A stretch of 64,000 bases of DNA from positions 3,224,001-3,288,000 of the forward strand of contig NZ_CP021435.1 of assembly GCF_002549795.1 (NCBI RefSeq), read 5' to 3'. The translations under genes and the position numbers were made by a program. This DNA is from Halomonas beimenensis. Its GTDB lineage: Bacteria; Pseudomonadota; Gammaproteobacteria; Pseudomonadales; Halomonadaceae. Position 1 is the first letter of the stretch. The number at the start of each line of letters is the position of its first letter. Shown here piece after piece: positions 1-15,274 of this stretch. Under the pieces are notes generated by a model, which saw only the letters and a list, made by a program, of their open reading frames with translations, had not been told where the DNA came from and ran no database searches.

Positions 1-1252
1 CCACCAGTCCCTGGCAACGCCGCCCGAAGTGCTCGATGACCAGCTCGCCGTCACGGCGCCCCCAGAACAGGTTGGCATGGCCGCAGCGGGGACACTCCAC
101 CTGCACCGGCTCGGTGTCCGCCGCCGGCCTGGGGCTCCCCACCTCCGGGGCATAGAGGTCCCAGGGGTTGCCGGCATAGTCGAGGATCAGGCAGTCGGCC
201 TTGCCCGGGGCCAGGCGCAGGCCGCGGCCGACGATCTGCTGGTAGAGCCCCACCGACTCGGTGGGCCGCAGGATGGCGATCAGGTCCACATGGGGCGCGT
301 CGAAGCCGGTGGTCAGCACCGACACGTTGACCAGGTACTTAACGCTGCGCGCCTTGAAGGCGGCGATGATTCCCTCGCGCTCGGCGGCGGGGGTCGCCCC
401 GGTGACCAGCGCCGCCTCGCTCGCCGGCAGGTAGCCGAGGATCTCCTCGGCATGGGCCACGCTGGCGGCGAAGAGCATGACGCCGGCGCGCTCGGCGGCC
501 CGGGCGACCACTTCCTCGATGATCGCGGGGGTGGCCCGGTGGCCGGCCACCACCCGATTCAGCTCCGCCTCCTGGAAGAGGCCGCCGCTGCCGGGCTCGA
601 GCGAGGAGAAGTCGTAGCGCTCCACGGCGGCATCGACCAGGCGCGGCTCGGCGAGGTAGCCCTGCTTGACCATCAGGCGCAGGGGCTGCTCGAAGACGCA
701 ATCGCGGAAGAAGCAGTCCTCCGCGCCGCGCACCATGCCGTGATAGTGGCGGTGATAGAGGAAGCCCTGCCCCAGCCGGTAGGGCGTGGCGGTCAGCCCC
801 AGCACCTTGAGCCGGGGATTGTGCTCGCGCAGGTGGGCGATGACCCGGCGGTAGCCGGAGTCCTCGTCGAGCGAGACCCGGTGGCACTCGTCGATCACCA
901 GCAGGGTGAAGGCGTCGTCATCGAAGGCGTCCAGGTTGCGGACCACCGACTGCACCGAGCCGAAGACCACCTTCCGGCCGGCATCCTTGCGGCCCAGGCC
1001 GGCGCTGAAGATGTCGGCCTCCAGGCCGTAGGCCCGGTACTTGGCGTGGTTCTGCTCGACCAGTTCGCGCACATGGGCCAGCACCAGCACCCGGCCACGG
1101 GCCAGCCGCGCCAGCTCGGCGATCACCAGCGACTTGCCGCTGCCGGTGGGCAGCACCACCACGGCGGGCTCGTCGCCGGCCCGGAAGTGCTCGACCACCC
1201 GGGCCACCGCCTGCTGCTGGTAGGGTCTTAGGCTGGGCGGGACGGCGGACAT
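1..1252 (-). CDS. radD: RadD-type DNA repair helicase/ATPase (3' end outside window)
   Basis: Superfamily 2 helicase-like ATPase; the E. coli homologue RadD (YejH) assists double-strand-break repair. 417 codons are visible, against about 586 residues in E. coli RadD. An LRPYQQQAV segment opens the protein, Walker A PTGSGKS lies at residues 35-41, and the DEAD-box variant DECH at 121-124. [19 protein letters not shown] and [14 protein letters not shown] follow as later helicase motifs. The visible part ends just after the first cysteines ([13 protein letters not shown]) of the zinc-binding C-terminal region. The closeness to E. coli RadD as I recall it, running from motif I through motif VI, is high enough to use the symbol. 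The gene reads out of the window to the left; only its C-terminal third is missing. Confidence 0.93.
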   Translation of the reverse strand, partial: MSAVPPSLRPYQQQAVARVVEHFRAGDEPAVVVLPTGSGKSLVIAELARLARGRVLVLAHVRELVEQNHAKYRAYGLEADIFSAGLGRKDAGRKVVFGSVQSVVRNLDAFDDDAFTLLVIDECHRVSLDEDSGYRRVIAHLREHNPRLKVLGLTATPYRLGQGFLYHRHYHGMVRGAEDCFFRDCVFEQPLRLMVKQGYLAEPRLVDAAVERYDFSSLEPGSGGLFQEAELNRVVAGHRATPAIIEEVVARAAERAGVMLFAASVAHAEEILGYLPASEAALVTGATPAAEREGIIAAFKARSVKYLVNVSVLTTGFDAPHVDLIAILRPTESVGLYQQIVGRGLRLAPGKADCLILDYAGNPWDLYAPEVGSPRPAADTEPVQVECPRCGHANLFWGRRDGELVIEHFGRRCQGLV

Positions 1253-1305
1253 GGGAGCTCCTGGGGTCACGGGGAGCGCCATCTTACCGGCTGGGGATAG
1301 CGGCG

Positions 1306-2097
1306 TCAGGAGAAGCGTGGCGCTCGGCCCGCCAGGCGCGCCGCGACGGCCTCCCGTTGCTCCTCGCCGCCGAGCAGTTCGCCCTGCAACCGGGCCTCCA
1401 GCGCCAGGCGAGCGCGCTCGTCGAGCCCCGGAGCCCGGCGCAGCAGGGTATCGAAGGCCGCCACCGCCCGAGGCGAGCGCGCGGCGATGTCCGCGGCCAG
1501 CTCGGCGGCCGCCTCGGCGGGCCGCTCGGCCAGCCGGGTCGCGAGCCCCAGGGAGACCGCCTCCTCGCCCCTCACCCGGCGCCCCGTCCAGGCGAGCTCA
1601 CGCAGCACGTCCGGCCGCAGGCCGGCCCCGCTGACGCTGATGCCCATATCCGGGATGATGCCCCAGTCGATCTCCAGCAGGGCGAGGCTCGCCTCGGGAT
1701 GGACCAGGCGCAGGTCGGCACCGAGGGCGATCTGCAGGCCCCCGCCGTAGACGTGGCCCTGCAGCGCGGCGATCACCGGCACCCCCGCGTCACGCCAGCC
1801 GAGTGCCAGGCGCTGGACGGGATTGCGGCCGTCCTCGCCCGCCTCGAGCAGGGTCGGCTGGCGCTTCGGGTCGGCCAGGATCGACGCCATATCGAGCCCG
1901 GCGCAGAAACTCTCTCCCTCGCCCCGCAGCACCAGGACCCGCAGGCGTTCCAGGCCGGCGAGCCAGCGCTGCGCCTCGAGCAGGCCGTCGATCATCGCCC
2001 AGTCCAGCCCGTTGTGGCGGTCGGGGCGCGCCAGGCATACCTCGGCCACTCCGGCCTCGACGGTCGCCGTCACCCGTCCGGCAAAGGTCCGCGTCAT
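1306..2097 (-). CDS. Crotonase / enoyl-CoA hydratase family protein
   Basis: 263-residue crotonase-fold enzyme, probably a hydratase or isomerase acting on acyl-CoA thioesters in the cytoplasm. The two oxyanion-hole segments are visible: FCAGLD, and the [18 protein letters not shown] block. The catalytic-glutamate region reads [15 protein letters not shown]. An upstream in-frame ATG at 2121 exists, but its first eight codons overlap a GGAGAGGGAG Shine-Dalgarno-like stretch directly before the ATG at 2097, so I use 2097. The gene lies alone between radD and an AmiS/UreI-like gene on the same strand. The substrate cannot be read from the sequence; members of this group are often annotated simply as crotonase-family proteins. 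Confidence 0.85.
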   Translation of the reverse strand: MTRTFAGRVTATVEAGVAEVCLARPDRHNGLDWAMIDGLLEAQRWLAGLERLRVLVLRGEGESFCAGLDMASILADPKRQPTLLEAGEDGRNPVQRLALGWRDAGVPVIAALQGHVYGGGLQIALGADLRLVHPEASLALLEIDWGIIPDMGISVSGAGLRPDVLRELAWTGRRVRGEEAVSLGLATRLAERPAEAAAELAADIAARSPRAVAAFDTLLRRAPGLDERARLALEARLQGELLGGEEQREAVAARLAGRAPRFS

Positions 2098-2187
2098 CTT
2101 CTCCCTCTCCGTCTCAGGCATCGACAGGGAGTGTGGCGCGGGCCGGCCCGAAATTCAAACATTCGTTTTAACCCCGATCCCGTCGGA

Positions 2188-2703
2188 TCAGGTCATCATG
2201 CCCTGCAGCAGCAGGTAGCCCGGGACCCAGGCGGTCACCAGCCCCTGAGCCAGGGAGGTACGCGCCATCAGCGGCTGCAGCCGCGGACGATGGCAGAGCA
2301 TCAGGTAGAAGCCGAACCACAGCGCCGACCAGGCCAGCCAGTTCATCGCGGACCACCAGCCCCACAGGCTCCCGGCTCCGGCGAGCTGCAGCGCCCCGGT
2401 GGGCAGCGCGGTGAGCGCCACGAACAGGCAGAAGTACCCCAGCCCCCGACCGGAGCTACCGTTGCGCCGATTGATCGCCACCCAGAGATAGGTGAAGGCG
2501 AACAGCAGGGTCATGGCCGCGGTACGCACGCTATGGGCGTCGGCCCCGGGCCCGAAGGCCGCATAGGCGGCCACGGCGAGGCTCACGCCACCGACGAAGA
2601 AGTTGATCACCTGGATCTCGCGGTCCTCGATGCGCCCGAGCATCCACAGGCCGTTGAGCACCAGCACCGCTCCCACATAGAGCAGGCCCAATCCCTCATG
2701 CAT
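2188..2703 (-). CDS. AmiS/UreI-family membrane channel
   Basis: 171-residue polytopic inner-membrane protein with about six hydrophobic segments. It begins LLYVGAVLVLNGLWMLGRI, which closely follows the start of AmiS/UreI proteins. Characterised members pass urea or short aliphatic amides (UreI is the proton-gated urea channel of Helicobacter; AmiS sits in amidase operons). No urease or aliphatic amidase gene is adjacent, so the substrate is open. The open frame extends upstream to 2820, but the extra residues are not membrane-like; the ATG at 2703 gives the normal family length and follows a GGAGCG element. Confidence 0.8.
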   Translation of the reverse strand: MHEGLGLLYVGAVLVLNGLWMLGRIEDREIQVINFFVGGVSLAVAAYAAFGPGADAHSVRTAAMTLLFAFTYLWVAINRRNGSSGRGLGYFCLFVALTALPTGALQLAGAGSLWGWWSAMNWLAWSALWFGFYLMLCHRPRLQPLMARTSLAQGLVTAWVPGYLLLQGMMT

Positions 2704-2787
2704 GGTTCCACGCGCTCCGTCACACGGGCGCTCGCCCCTCATGCCGGCGCCCCGAGGGGACCTTATAGCCGTTCCCCCGGGGAGGTG

Positions 2788-2820
2788 CAAGTTTAAGTGG
2801 AAATATTTTTCATAAACCAA
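2788..2820. promoter_or_regulatory. AT-rich divergent promoter region
   Basis: A short AT-rich island in very GC-rich DNA, between the divergent AmiS/UreI-like and zinc-ribbon genes. On the minus strand a TTGAAG hexamer begins just outside it and is followed 16 bases later by TATTTC, a plausible but weak sigma-70 pair. No operator is recognised. Confidence 0.3.
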
Positions 2821-2882
2821 GCTTCAACCCGCCGACTTGACCCGAGCGCGGCCAGCCATGATACCTAGGAGGAGACTCCAGG

Positions 2883-3134
2883 ATGAGCGGATCGCCCATC
2901 GTCGATACAGGAGAGGCGCATATGAAACTGAAGACCCGTCCCGAATGCCCCAAATGCGGCAGCCGAGTGAAGCGATTCCCGCCGGGTCGCCACGATCAGT
3001 ATCATGTCTACTGCGACGGCTGTGGCCACGACTTCGGCCGCTTCGACTACTTCCAGGCGCAGTTCCGCCACCTTCTCGATGACCTCGAGGCCCAGCTGAG
3101 GCGAGAGGAGGCCACCGACGACGACACTCCCTGA
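2883..3134 (+). CDS. Small zinc-ribbon protein
   Basis: 83-residue protein with two cysteine knuckles, CPKCGS and CDGCGH, spaced as in a rubredoxin-like zinc ribbon, then an acidic helical tail rich in Asp and Glu. Function unknown; such proteins often bind nucleic acid or other proteins. Two starts compete: ATG 2883, preceded by a perfect AGGAGG ten bases upstream, and ATG 2922 (MKLKTRPECPKCG), preceded by GGAGAGG five bases upstream. The second start trims residues that look unconserved and may be the true one. A strong hairpin terminator follows. Confidence 0.7.
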   Translation: MSGSPIVDTGEAHMKLKTRPECPKCGSRVKRFPPGRHDQYHVYCDGCGHDFGRFDYFQAQFRHLLDDLEAQLRREEATDDDTP

Positions 3135-3144
3135 GGCGCATCCC

Positions 3145-3190
3145 CGACACGACGACGCCCGGACCTCCTGGCCCGGGCGTCGTCGTGTCG
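3145..3190. terminator. Strong bidirectional hairpin between zinc-ribbon gene and purL
   Basis: Perfect 18-base-pair inverted repeat (arms 3145-3162 and 3173-3190) with a ten-base loop, lying between two convergent genes. It has no long U tract, but position and stability fit a shared terminator. Confidence 0.8.
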
Positions 3191-3205
3191 CGGCCTGCGT
3201 CCGGC

Positions 3206-6200
3206 TCAGCCGAGCCAGGTGCGGGCGTTGCGGAACAGCCGCATCCAGGCACCGTCGCGAGTCCACTCGGCCGGCCGCCAGGAGTTGGTCACCGCCCGCA
3301 CCACGCGCTCGGGATGCGGCATCATGATGGTGACCCGGCCGTCCGGGGTGGTCAGGCCGGTAATGCCCGAGGGCGAGCCGTTGGGGTTGGCCGGGTAGCG
3401 GGTGGTCACCTGGCCGTAGTTGTCCACGTAGCGCAGCGCCACCTGGGAACTGCCCTGCATCCGGCGCAGGTGGCCGTCGTCACGGAACTCGGCCTGTCCC
3501 TCGCCGTGGGCCACGGCGATGGGCAGCAGCGACCCTTCCATGCCGGAGAGCAGGATCGACGGGCTCTTCTCCACCTTGACCATGGCTACCCGGGCCTCGA
3601 ACTGCTCGGACTCGTTGCGCACGAAGCGCGGCCAGTCCTCGGCGCCGGGGATCAGTTCCTTGAGCTGGGCGAGCATCTGGCAGCCGTTGCACACGCCCAG
3701 GGCGAAGCTGTCGTCGCGGCCGAAGAACCCGGCGAACTGCTCCCGGGCTCGCTCGTGGAACAGCACCGACTTGGCCCAGCCGCCGCCGGCGCCCAGGACG
3801 TCGCCGTAGGAGAAGCCGCCGCAGGCCACCAGGCCCTTGAAGTCTTCCAGGCCGACACGCCCCTCCAGGATATCGCTCATGTGCACGTCCACGGCCTCGA
3901 AGCCGGCATGGTCGAAGGACCAGGCCATCTCCAGGTGACCGTTGACGCCCTGCTCGCGGAGTACCGCCACGGCCGGCCTGGCGGTATTGACGAAGGGCGC
4001 GGCGATGTCCTCGTCGACGTCGAAGCTCGGCTGGGCGGTGAGGCCCGGGTCGCGACCGTCGAGCAGGCCGTCGAACTCGCTCTTGGCGCAGTCGGCGTTG
4101 TCGCGCAACGCCTGCATGCGGTAGCTGGTCTCGGTCCAGGTGCGCTGGGTCAGCAGGCGGGTGGTCTCGAGCAGCGGTTCCTCGAACAGGGTCACCCGCA
4201 CCTGGTCGTCGTAGCGAGGGCGGGCGATGACGCCGCAGGTCTCGAGACCGGCGCCGGCGAGCTGGGCCAGCACTTCCTCGGTATGCTCCCGGGACACCTG
4301 GATCACGGCGCCGAGTTCCTCGGCGAACAGGGCGTTGAAGGCATCGGTGGGCTCGTCGATCAGCCAGTCGAGCTTGATCTCCAGGCCGGCATGGGCGGCG
4401 AAGGCCATCTCCAGCAGGGTGACCAGCAGGCCGCCGTCGCTGCGATCGTGGTAGGCCAGCAGCTTGCCGTCGGCGTTGAGGCCCTGGATCACCGAGAAGA
4501 AGGCCTTGAGGTCCTCCGGGTCGTCCAGGTCCGGACACTCGTCGCCCACCTGGCCGTAGACCTGGGCCAGGGCCGATCCGCCCAGGCGGTTCCGGCCGCC
4601 GCCCAAGTCGATGAGGATCAGGTCGGACTCGTCCTGCTCCAGGTTGATCTGCGGGGTCAGGGTCCGCATGGCATCGGTGACCGGCGCGAAGCCGGTGGTC
4701 ACCAGCGACAGCGGCGCGGTGACGCTCTTCTCCTCGCCGCCGGCCTCCCAAGCGGTGCGCATGGACATGGAGTCCTTGCCCACCGGCACGGCGATGCCCA
4801 GCGCCGGGCAGAGCTCCATGCCCACGGCGTGGACGGCGTCGTACAGCGCCTGGTTCTCGCCCGGGTGGCTGGCCGCGCTCATCCAGTTGGCGGAGAGCTT
4901 GACGTCGCCGAGCCTGGCGATGGGGGCGGCGGCCAGGTTGGTGATGGTCTCGGCCACCGCCAGGCGGGCGCTGGCCGCCGGGTCGATCAATGCCACCGGC
5001 GGGCGCTCGTCCATGGCCATGGCCTCGCCGGCATGGGTGTCGAAGGTGGCGGTGGTCACGGCCACGTCGGCCACCGGCACCTGCCAGGGACCGACCATCT
5101 GGTCGCGGGCGACCTGGCCGGTGATGGAGCGGTCGCCGATGGTGATCAAAAAGCTCTTGGAGGCCACGGTGGGCAGGCGCAGCACCCGGTCCATGGCCTC
5201 GCGCAGGTCCAGGTTATCGAGCATGATGCCCGGCAGCTCGCGCTCCTCGCGGGTGAACTCGCGCTGCATTCTCGGCGGCTTGCCGAACAGCACGCTCATC
5301 GGCAGGTCCACCGGCTTGGTCTCGAAATGGCCGTCGCGAACCTCCAGATGATGGGGCTCGGTGGCCTCGCCGACCACCGCGTAGGGGCAACGCTCCCGCC
5401 GGCACAGGGCGTCGAAGGTCTCGAGGTCCTCGGGGGCCACGGCGAGCACGTAGCGCTCCTGGGCCTCGTTGCACCAGATCTCCAGCGGGCTCATGCCCGG
5501 CTCGGCGTTGGGCACCTCGCGCAGCTCGAAGCGACCGCCGCGCTCGCCGTCCTTGACCAGCTCCGGCAGGGCGTTGGACAGGCCGCCGGCGCCCACGTCG
5601 TGGATGAAGCGAATGGGGTTGTCGTCCCCCAGCGCCCAGCAGCGATCGATGACCTCCTGGGCACGGCGCTCGATCTCGGGGTTGTCGCGCTGCACCGAGG
5701 CGAAGTCCAGGTCTGCGCTGGAGGCCCCGGAGGCCATGGAGGAGGCCGCGCCGCCGCCCAGGCCGATCAGCATGGCCGGGCCGCCCATCACGATCAGCTT
5801 GCCGCCGACCGGGATCTCGCCCTTCTGGACGTGCCCCTCGCGGATGTTGCCGTAGCCGCCGGCCAGCATGATCGGCTTGTGGTAGCCGCGGCGCTCGATG
5901 CCGTCCGCGCCCAGGGCGTCCTGCTCGTAGCTGCGGAAGTAGCCCGCCAGGTTGGGACGGCCGAACTCGTTGTTGAAGGCGGCGCCGCCGATGGGCCCCT
6001 CGAGCATGATGTCGAGGGCGCTGACGATCCGCTCGGGCTTGCCGTAGTCGAAGGCTTCCCAGGGCTGGACGAATTCCGGGATGCGCAGGTTGGAGACGGT
6101 GAAGCCGGTCAGCCCCGCCTTGGGCTTGCCGCCGATGCCGGTGGCGCCCTCGTCGCGGATCTCGCCGCCGGCGCCGGTGGCCGCCCCCGGATGCGGGGCG

Positions 6201-7129
6201 ATGGCCGTCGGGTGATTGTGGGTCTCCACCTTCATCAGGATGTGCACCGGCTCCGGGTGGGTGCCGTAGACGGCCCGCCCGGCGGCCTCGCCGGTCAGCG
6301 GCGCGGCGAAGAAGCGCCCGGCCTCGGAGCCGCGGATCACCGCGGCGTTGTCGCTGTAGGCGGAGAGAATGTCGTCCGGCGAGGCCTCGAAGGTGTTCTT
6401 GATCATCTTGAACAGCGAGCGCGGCTGCACCTCGCCGTCCACCACCCAGTCGGCGTTGAAGATCTTGTGCCGGCAATGCTCGGAGTTCGCCTGGGCGAAC
6501 ATCATCAGCTCGACGTCGGTGGGATTGCGCTCGAGGCCCTGGAAGGCCTCGCAGAGATAGTCGATCTCGTCCTCGGCCAGGGCCAGGCCGAGGGCGACGT
6601 TGGCTTCCACCAGGGCCGGGCGGCCGCCGCCGAGCAGGTCCACCTGACCCAGCGGCGCCGGCTCGTGGTGGGCGAACAGCCGGGCGGCGTCGGAGGCGTC
6701 GAACAGCACCGTCTCGGTCATGCGATCGTGCAATGCCGCGGTGACCGCCTCGAAGGCGTCCTCGGAGAGGGCGCCGGCGAAGCGCACGCGGTAGGCGATG
6801 CCACGCTCCAGGCGACGGACCTTGCTCAACCCGCAGTTGTGGGCGATGTCGGTGGCCTTGGAGGACCAGGGCGACTGGGTGCCGATGCGCGGCACGACCA
6901 GGAAGAGACGTCCCTCGGACGCAGCCTCCTCGGCCTGGCGGACCGGGCCATAGTCCAGCAGCCGCTCGAGCAGGCGGTGTTCCTCGTCGGTCAGTGCCTC
7001 ATCATGATCGACGAAGTGCACGTAGTCGGCTGTGAGCGCCTCGACCTGGGGAGCCGCGGCGTGCAGGGCGTCCAGCAGCTTGGCGTGACGGAAAGCGGAT
7101 AAGGCGGGCGCACCACGCAGTTCGAGCAT
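3206..7129 (-). CDS. purL: Phosphoribosylformylglycinamidine synthase (FGAM synthase)
   Basis: 1307-residue large-type PurL, the ATP- and glutamine-dependent enzyme converting FGAR to FGAM in purine synthesis. It carries an N-terminal PurS-like part, the paired synthase domains ([40 protein letters not shown]) and a C-terminal class I glutaminase with nucleophile Cys1147 in GVCNGCQM and the terminal PHPERV histidine-glutamate pair. The frame is open further upstream, but ATG 7129 ([14 protein letters not shown]) matches the start of E. coli PurL and has a CGAGG element just upstream. Length and all motifs are normal. It is divergent from mltF, a neighbourhood also known in other gammaproteobacteria. 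Confidence 0.98.
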   Translation of the reverse strand: MLELRGAPALSAFRHAKLLDALHAAAPQVEALTADYVHFVDHDEALTDEEHRLLERLLDYGPVRQAEEAASEGRLFLVVPRIGTQSPWSSKATDIAHNCGLSKVRRLERGIAYRVRFAGALSEDAFEAVTAALHDRMTETVLFDASDAARLFAHHEPAPLGQVDLLGGGRPALVEANVALGLALAEDEIDYLCEAFQGLERNPTDVELMMFAQANSEHCRHKIFNADWVVDGEVQPRSLFKMIKNTFEASPDDILSAYSDNAAVIRGSEAGRFFAAPLTGEAAGRAVYGTHPEPVHILMKVETHNHPTAIAPHPGAATGAGGEIRDEGATGIGGKPKAGLTGFTVSNLRIPEFVQPWEAFDYGKPERIVSALDIMLEGPIGGAAFNNEFGRPNLAGYFRSYEQDALGADGIERRGYHKPIMLAGGYGNIREGHVQKGEIPVGGKLIVMGGPAMLIGLGGGAASSMASGASSADLDFASVQRDNPEIERRAQEVIDRCWALGDDNPIRFIHDVGAGGLSNALPELVKDGERGGRFELREVPNAEPGMSPLEIWCNEAQERYVLAVAPEDLETFDALCRRERCPYAVVGEATEPHHLEVRDGHFETKPVDLPMSVLFGKPPRMQREFTREERELPGIMLDNLDLREAMDRVLRLPTVASKSFLITIGDRSITGQVARDQMVGPWQVPVADVAVTTATFDTHAGEAMAMDERPPVALIDPAASARLAVAETITNLAAAPIARLGDVKLSANWMSAASHPGENQALYDAVHAVGMELCPALGIAVPVGKDSMSMRTAWEAGGEEKSVTAPLSLVTTGFAPVTDAMRTLTPQINLEQDESDLILIDLGGGRNRLGGSALAQVYGQVGDECPDLDDPEDLKAFFSVIQGLNADGKLLAYHDRSDGGLLVTLLEMAFAAHAGLEIKLDWLIDEPTDAFNALFAEELGAVIQVSREHTEEVLAQLAGAGLETCGVIARPRYDDQVRVTLFEEPLLETTRLLTQRTWTETSYRMQALRDNADCAKSEFDGLLDGRDPGLTAQPSFDVDEDIAAPFVNTARPAVAVLREQGVNGHLEMAWSFDHAGFEAVDVHMSDILEGRVGLEDFKGLVACGGFSYGDVLGAGGGWAKSVLFHERAREQFAGFFGRDDSFALGVCNGCQMLAQLKELIPGAEDWPRFVRNESEQFEARVAMVKVEKSPSILLSGMEGSLLPIAVAHGEGQAEFRDDGHLRRMQGSSQVALRYVDNYGQVTTRYPANPNGSPSGITGLTTPDGRVTIMMPHPERVVRAVTNSWRPAEWTRDGAWMRLFRNARTWLG

Positions 7130-7294
7130 ATCCTCGGGCCTCTGAAACAAGCAGAATGCAGTAAAGACGGGGCCGCGGCCGGCGGCAATGAGCGCACATG
7201 ATACTGGAAAGGGCGGGCCGCGAGAAATCGGCGTGGATGACAGCCATCGGGCGGCTGGGTAAGGTGACATCACTCATCGCAACCCGACATCGCC

Positions 7295-8758
7295 ATGCTG
7301 CCACCCCTGCTCGACCACCTCCGCCGCCGACGGCGGGGCTACCTGGCCCTGTGCGCCTGCCTGGTGCTGGGGCTGGCGCCGGAGCGACCGGATCGCTCGC
7401 CGGGCCCCCAGCTGGCCGCGGTGCTCGAGCGGGACTTCCTCAGCGTCCAGACCCGCAACACCCCCACCACCTACTACGAGGGGCGCCAGGGGCCCACCGG
7501 TTTCGAGTACGAGCTGATGCGCCGCTTCGCCGACCACCTGGGGGTGAGCCTCACCCTGGACGCGGACCATAACATCGCCGGCGTCCCCGAGGCGGTGCGC
7601 ACGGAGGGCGACATGGGCGCCGCGGCCCTGCCCCTGGACCCGTCCCGGGAAGGGCTGATATTCAGCCGCCCGATCATGCCGCTGCAGCCCCTGCTGGTCT
7701 ACCGCCGCGGCCTGCCGCCGCCGGAGGACATCGACGACCTGGTGGGCCTGGAGATCGGTACCCTCACCGACACGGGCACCGACCGGGTGATGCGCGAGCT
7801 GCAGGCCGATCACCCCCGCTTGAGCTGGAAGGAGTCCGACGACATCGAGGTGGCCGCCCTGCTCGGCCAGGTGGCCGATGGCGCCCTGGATGCCGCCGTG
7901 GTCTTCGAGCACCAGTTCCGCCTCAACCGGCTGTTCTTCCCGGAGGTCGAGGACGGCTTCCGTCTGGGCCGGCCGCTGTCGCTGGCCTGGGCCTTCCCCA
8001 CCGGCCAGGGGCTGGGACTGGTGCGCGAGGCCAACCGCTTCCTGACCGACCTGCAGGGCAGCGGCCTGCTCTCGCGACTGGAGACCCGCTACTTCGGGCG
8101 CGACGACTATCTGGAGTACGTCGGGGCCCGGACCTTCATCGGCCACGTCCATGAGCGACTGCCCGAATACGACGGCCTGTTCCGCGCGGCCGCCCGCCAG
8201 ACCGGCTTCGACTGGAAGCTGCTGGCCGCGGTGGGCTACCAGGAGTCCCACTGGCGGCCGGAAGCCACTTCCCCGACCGGGGTACGCGGCCTGATGATGC
8301 TGACCAACGCCACCGCCTCGGACCTGGACGTCGACGACCGGCTGGATCCGGCCCAGAGCATCGATGGCGGCGCGCGCTATCTTCGCGAGCTAAAGGATCG
8401 CCTGCCGGAGTCGATAACCGGGGAGGACCGGCTGTTCATGGCGCTGGCCGCCTACAACGTGGGGCTCGGGCATCTGTATGACGCCCGACGCCTCACCGAG
8501 ATGCAGGGCGGCGACCCGGACGCCTGGACGGACGTGCGCGAGGCCCTGCCGCTGCTCCAGGAGCGCGAGTGGTACAGCAAGACCCGGTACGGTTATGCCC
8601 GCGGGGGAGAGCCGGTCATCTATGTCCGCAACATCCGCCGCTATTACGAGATCCTCGCCTATGTGGACCGCAGTCAGCAGCAGTTCCACCAGCTCAACGC
8701 CCGCCGGCCCGAGGCGTCGGAAACCGGGATCTTCGACCTGGTGCCGCCGAGCAGTTGA
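7295..8758 (+). CDS. mltF: Membrane-bound lytic murein transglycosylase F
   Basis: 487-residue periplasmic enzyme that cleaves peptidoglycan glycan strands to 1,6-anhydro products. An N-terminal hydrophobic segment after an arginine-rich stretch (about residues 10-28) acts as signal or anchor. A solute-binding-protein-like domain follows (about 45-270), then a lysozyme-like SLT domain. The catalytic glutamate is Glu317 in GYQESHW, followed by [12 protein letters not shown] and AAYNVGLGH, the usual SLT landmarks. No lipobox cysteine is clear, so the anchoring mode is uncertain. It is divergent from purL and followed nine bases later by a GGDEF gene that probably shares its transcript. A paralogue lies at 40293. 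Confidence 0.93.
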   Translation: MLPPLLDHLRRRRRGYLALCACLVLGLAPERPDRSPGPQLAAVLERDFLSVQTRNTPTTYYEGRQGPTGFEYELMRRFADHLGVSLTLDADHNIAGVPEAVRTEGDMGAAALPLDPSREGLIFSRPIMPLQPLLVYRRGLPPPEDIDDLVGLEIGTLTDTGTDRVMRELQADHPRLSWKESDDIEVAALLGQVADGALDAAVVFEHQFRLNRLFFPEVEDGFRLGRPLSLAWAFPTGQGLGLVREANRFLTDLQGSGLLSRLETRYFGRDDYLEYVGARTFIGHVHERLPEYDGLFRAAARQTGFDWKLLAAVGYQESHWRPEATSPTGVRGLMMLTNATASDLDVDDRLDPAQSIDGGARYLRELKDRLPESITGEDRLFMALAAYNVGLGHLYDARRLTEMQGGDPDAWTDVREALPLLQEREWYSKTRYGYARGGEPVIYVRNIRRYYEILAYVDRSQQQFHQLNARRPEASETGIFDLVPPSS

Positions 8759-8767
8759 GGCCGCGCG

Positions 8768-13666
<4,899 letters not shown>

Positions 13667-13692
13667 GCCATGGGCCCGGGCTCCCGGAACGA

Positions 13693-13730
13693 AAAACCGC
13701 CACCCGGCGGCAAGGCGGGGTGGCGGTTTT
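13693..13730. terminator. Intrinsic terminator between DmdA-like gene and tRNA-Thr
   Basis: Twelve-base-pair stem (AAAACCGCCACC with GGTGGCGGTTTT) giving a U tract in both directions. It ends the DmdA-like gene on the plus strand and lies just beyond the 3' end of the minus-strand tRNA. Confidence 0.88.
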
Positions 13731-13740
13731 CTGCTGGGGA

Positions 13741-13816
13741 TGGTGCCGGTGAGTGGACTCGAACCACCGACCTACGCATTACGAGTGCGTTGCTCTACCA
13801 ACTGAGCTACACCGGC
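13741..13816 (-). tRNA. tRNA-Thr(CGT)
   Basis: 76-nucleotide cloverleaf with encoded CCA. The acceptor stem GCCGGTG pairs with CACCGGC, the D arm is AGCTCAGTTGGTAGAGC, and the anticodon stem ACGCA/TGCGT carries loop CTCGTAA, giving anticodon CGT (threonine, ACG codons). The T loop is TTCGAGT. All arms pair without mismatch. It is read toward the hairpin at 13693-13730. Confidence 0.97.
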
Positions 13817-13871
13817 GTGCCGAGCATCATACGGCCACGGCGCCGGCCTGCCAAGGGAGCCCGGGGAGGCC

Positions 13872-15068
13872 TCAGGGCGGCGAGCGGCCAGCCAGCAGGG
13901 TCCCCTCCGGCGGGTTGGCGCGGAAATGGGCCTCGAGACCGGCGAAGATCGCCTCCACCAGGGCGCGCTGGTGGCCCTCGCTCGTGAGGCGACGCTCCTC
14001 GCCGGGGTTGGAGATGAAACCGGTCTCCACCAGCAGCGAGGGGATGTCCGGGGACTTGAGCACCACGAAGGCGGCCTGCTCGACCCGCGGCTTGTGCAGG
14101 TCGTTGATGCGGCCGAGCCGCTCGAGGATCCGCTCCCCGGCCGTGAGGGACTGGTTGAGGGTGGCGTTCATCGAGAGGTCCAGCAGGGCGCTGCGGGTCG
14201 CCATGTCCTGCTCGGCCAGGGCGATGAAGGCCTCGTCGTCGGCGATCACCGCGCGATTCTCGCTGTTGGCCAGCCAGCGGGCGGATTCCGAGGTGGCGCC
14301 GCTCGTGGAGAGCGCATAGACCGAGCTGCCGTGGGGGCCGGGACGCGCCACGGCATCGGCATGGATCGAGACGAAGAAATCCACCCGATGTTCGCGGGCG
14401 ATGGCCGTACGCCGCCGCAGGCCCACGTAGACGTCGTGATCCCGGGTCAGCACCGCCCGGAAGCCCGGGGCATCGTCGATCCGCCGCGCCAGTCGCCGCG
14501 CCAGCTCGAGCACCACGTCCTTCTCGCGGGTGCCGCTGGGGCCCAGGGCACCGGGATCCCTGCCGCCGTGGCCGGCGTCCACGGCGATCACGATGTCCCG
14601 GCCGCTCACCGCCGGCACGGGGGATGACGGTTCCCGGGTCGCCACGGCAGTCGGGGAGTCCGGGACGACCAGGTCGACTACCAGCCGGTGTCCCTGGAGG
14701 CCGGCCGGCGCCAGGGCATGGCTGTCATGGTCCACGGGGCCGGCGAGATCGAGCACCACCCGAGTGCCCTCGCCGCGCCTGCCGGTGCGGATGGCGGTGA
14801 TCGGACTGTCGTCGAGGGGGGCGTCCGCCAGCTCGCCGGCGAGCTCGCCCTCGAGGAGATCGATGACCAGGCGATCGGGGCCCCGCAGCGCGAAGACCTC
14901 GGCGGGCATCGCCTCGGAGAGGTCGAAGACCACCCGGGTGCTCCCGGGCTCGGAGCGCAGGCGCAGGTCGCGTACCTCCCCGGCCATCGATCCGGCGCTC
15001 ACCAGCAGCAGGCTCAGAGCCAGGCCCCCGAGCGTCCGCCAGAGGCTCCCCGGCCTTCCCGTCGTCAT
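13872..15068 (-). CDS. amiC: N-acetylmuramoyl-L-alanine amidase, AmiB/AmiC type
   Basis: 398-residue exported zinc amidase that removes stem peptides from septal peptidoglycan during daughter-cell separation. It has a signal peptide (about residues 1-30), an N-terminal AMIN domain (about 30-130; VRDLRLRSEPGSTRVVFDL) for septal targeting, and a C-terminal Amidase_3 domain. Zinc and catalytic residues are visible in DAGHGGRDPGA, GTREKDVVL, SIHADA and LVETGFISN. The helix normally blocking the active site until EnvC/NlpD-like activators act lies in the EARW-type region (SESARWLANSEN). ATG 15068 follows AGGAGCGGCAAC; an ATG at 15101 lacks support. AmiB and AmiC cannot be told apart with certainty. 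Confidence 0.92.
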   Translation of the reverse strand: MTTGRPGSLWRTLGGLALSLLLVSAGSMAGEVRDLRLRSEPGSTRVVFDLSEAMPAEVFALRGPDRLVIDLLEGELAGELADAPLDDSPITAIRTGRRGEGTRVVLDLAGPVDHDSHALAPAGLQGHRLVVDLVVPDSPTAVATREPSSPVPAVSGRDIVIAVDAGHGGRDPGALGPSGTREKDVVLELARRLARRIDDAPGFRAVLTRDHDVYVGLRRRTAIAREHRVDFFVSIHADAVARPGPHGSSVYALSTSGATSESARWLANSENRAVIADDEAFIALAEQDMATRSALLDLSMNATLNQSLTAGERILERLGRINDLHKPRVEQAAFVVLKSPDIPSLLVETGFISNPGEERRLTSEGHQRALVEAIFAGLEAHFRANPPEGTLLAGRSPP

Positions 15069-15274
15069 GTTGCCGCTCCTCTCCTCGCCCGCGCCGGGCA
15101 TCGGAGAGGGATATCGGCGGAGGACGTCCCCGCTTTAGCCCGCCGGCGCGGCACCCGGGGAGGGACGGCAAAGGCGTCTGCCGGCGAAGCGTTAAAGGGC
15201 GCAGGCCACCTTCGCCGGGTGAATCGCGGGCCTGGCTGCTAGCGTGAAGCCATAGCCCAACCCGGACCGCCGTC

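Noticed and set aside
3185..7102. A 1305-residue open frame on the plus strand, antisense to purL.
   Set aside because: The opposite strand encodes a complete PurL. The antisense product is a low-complexity His/Gly/Ala/Gln-rich chain, the usual shadow in high-GC DNA.
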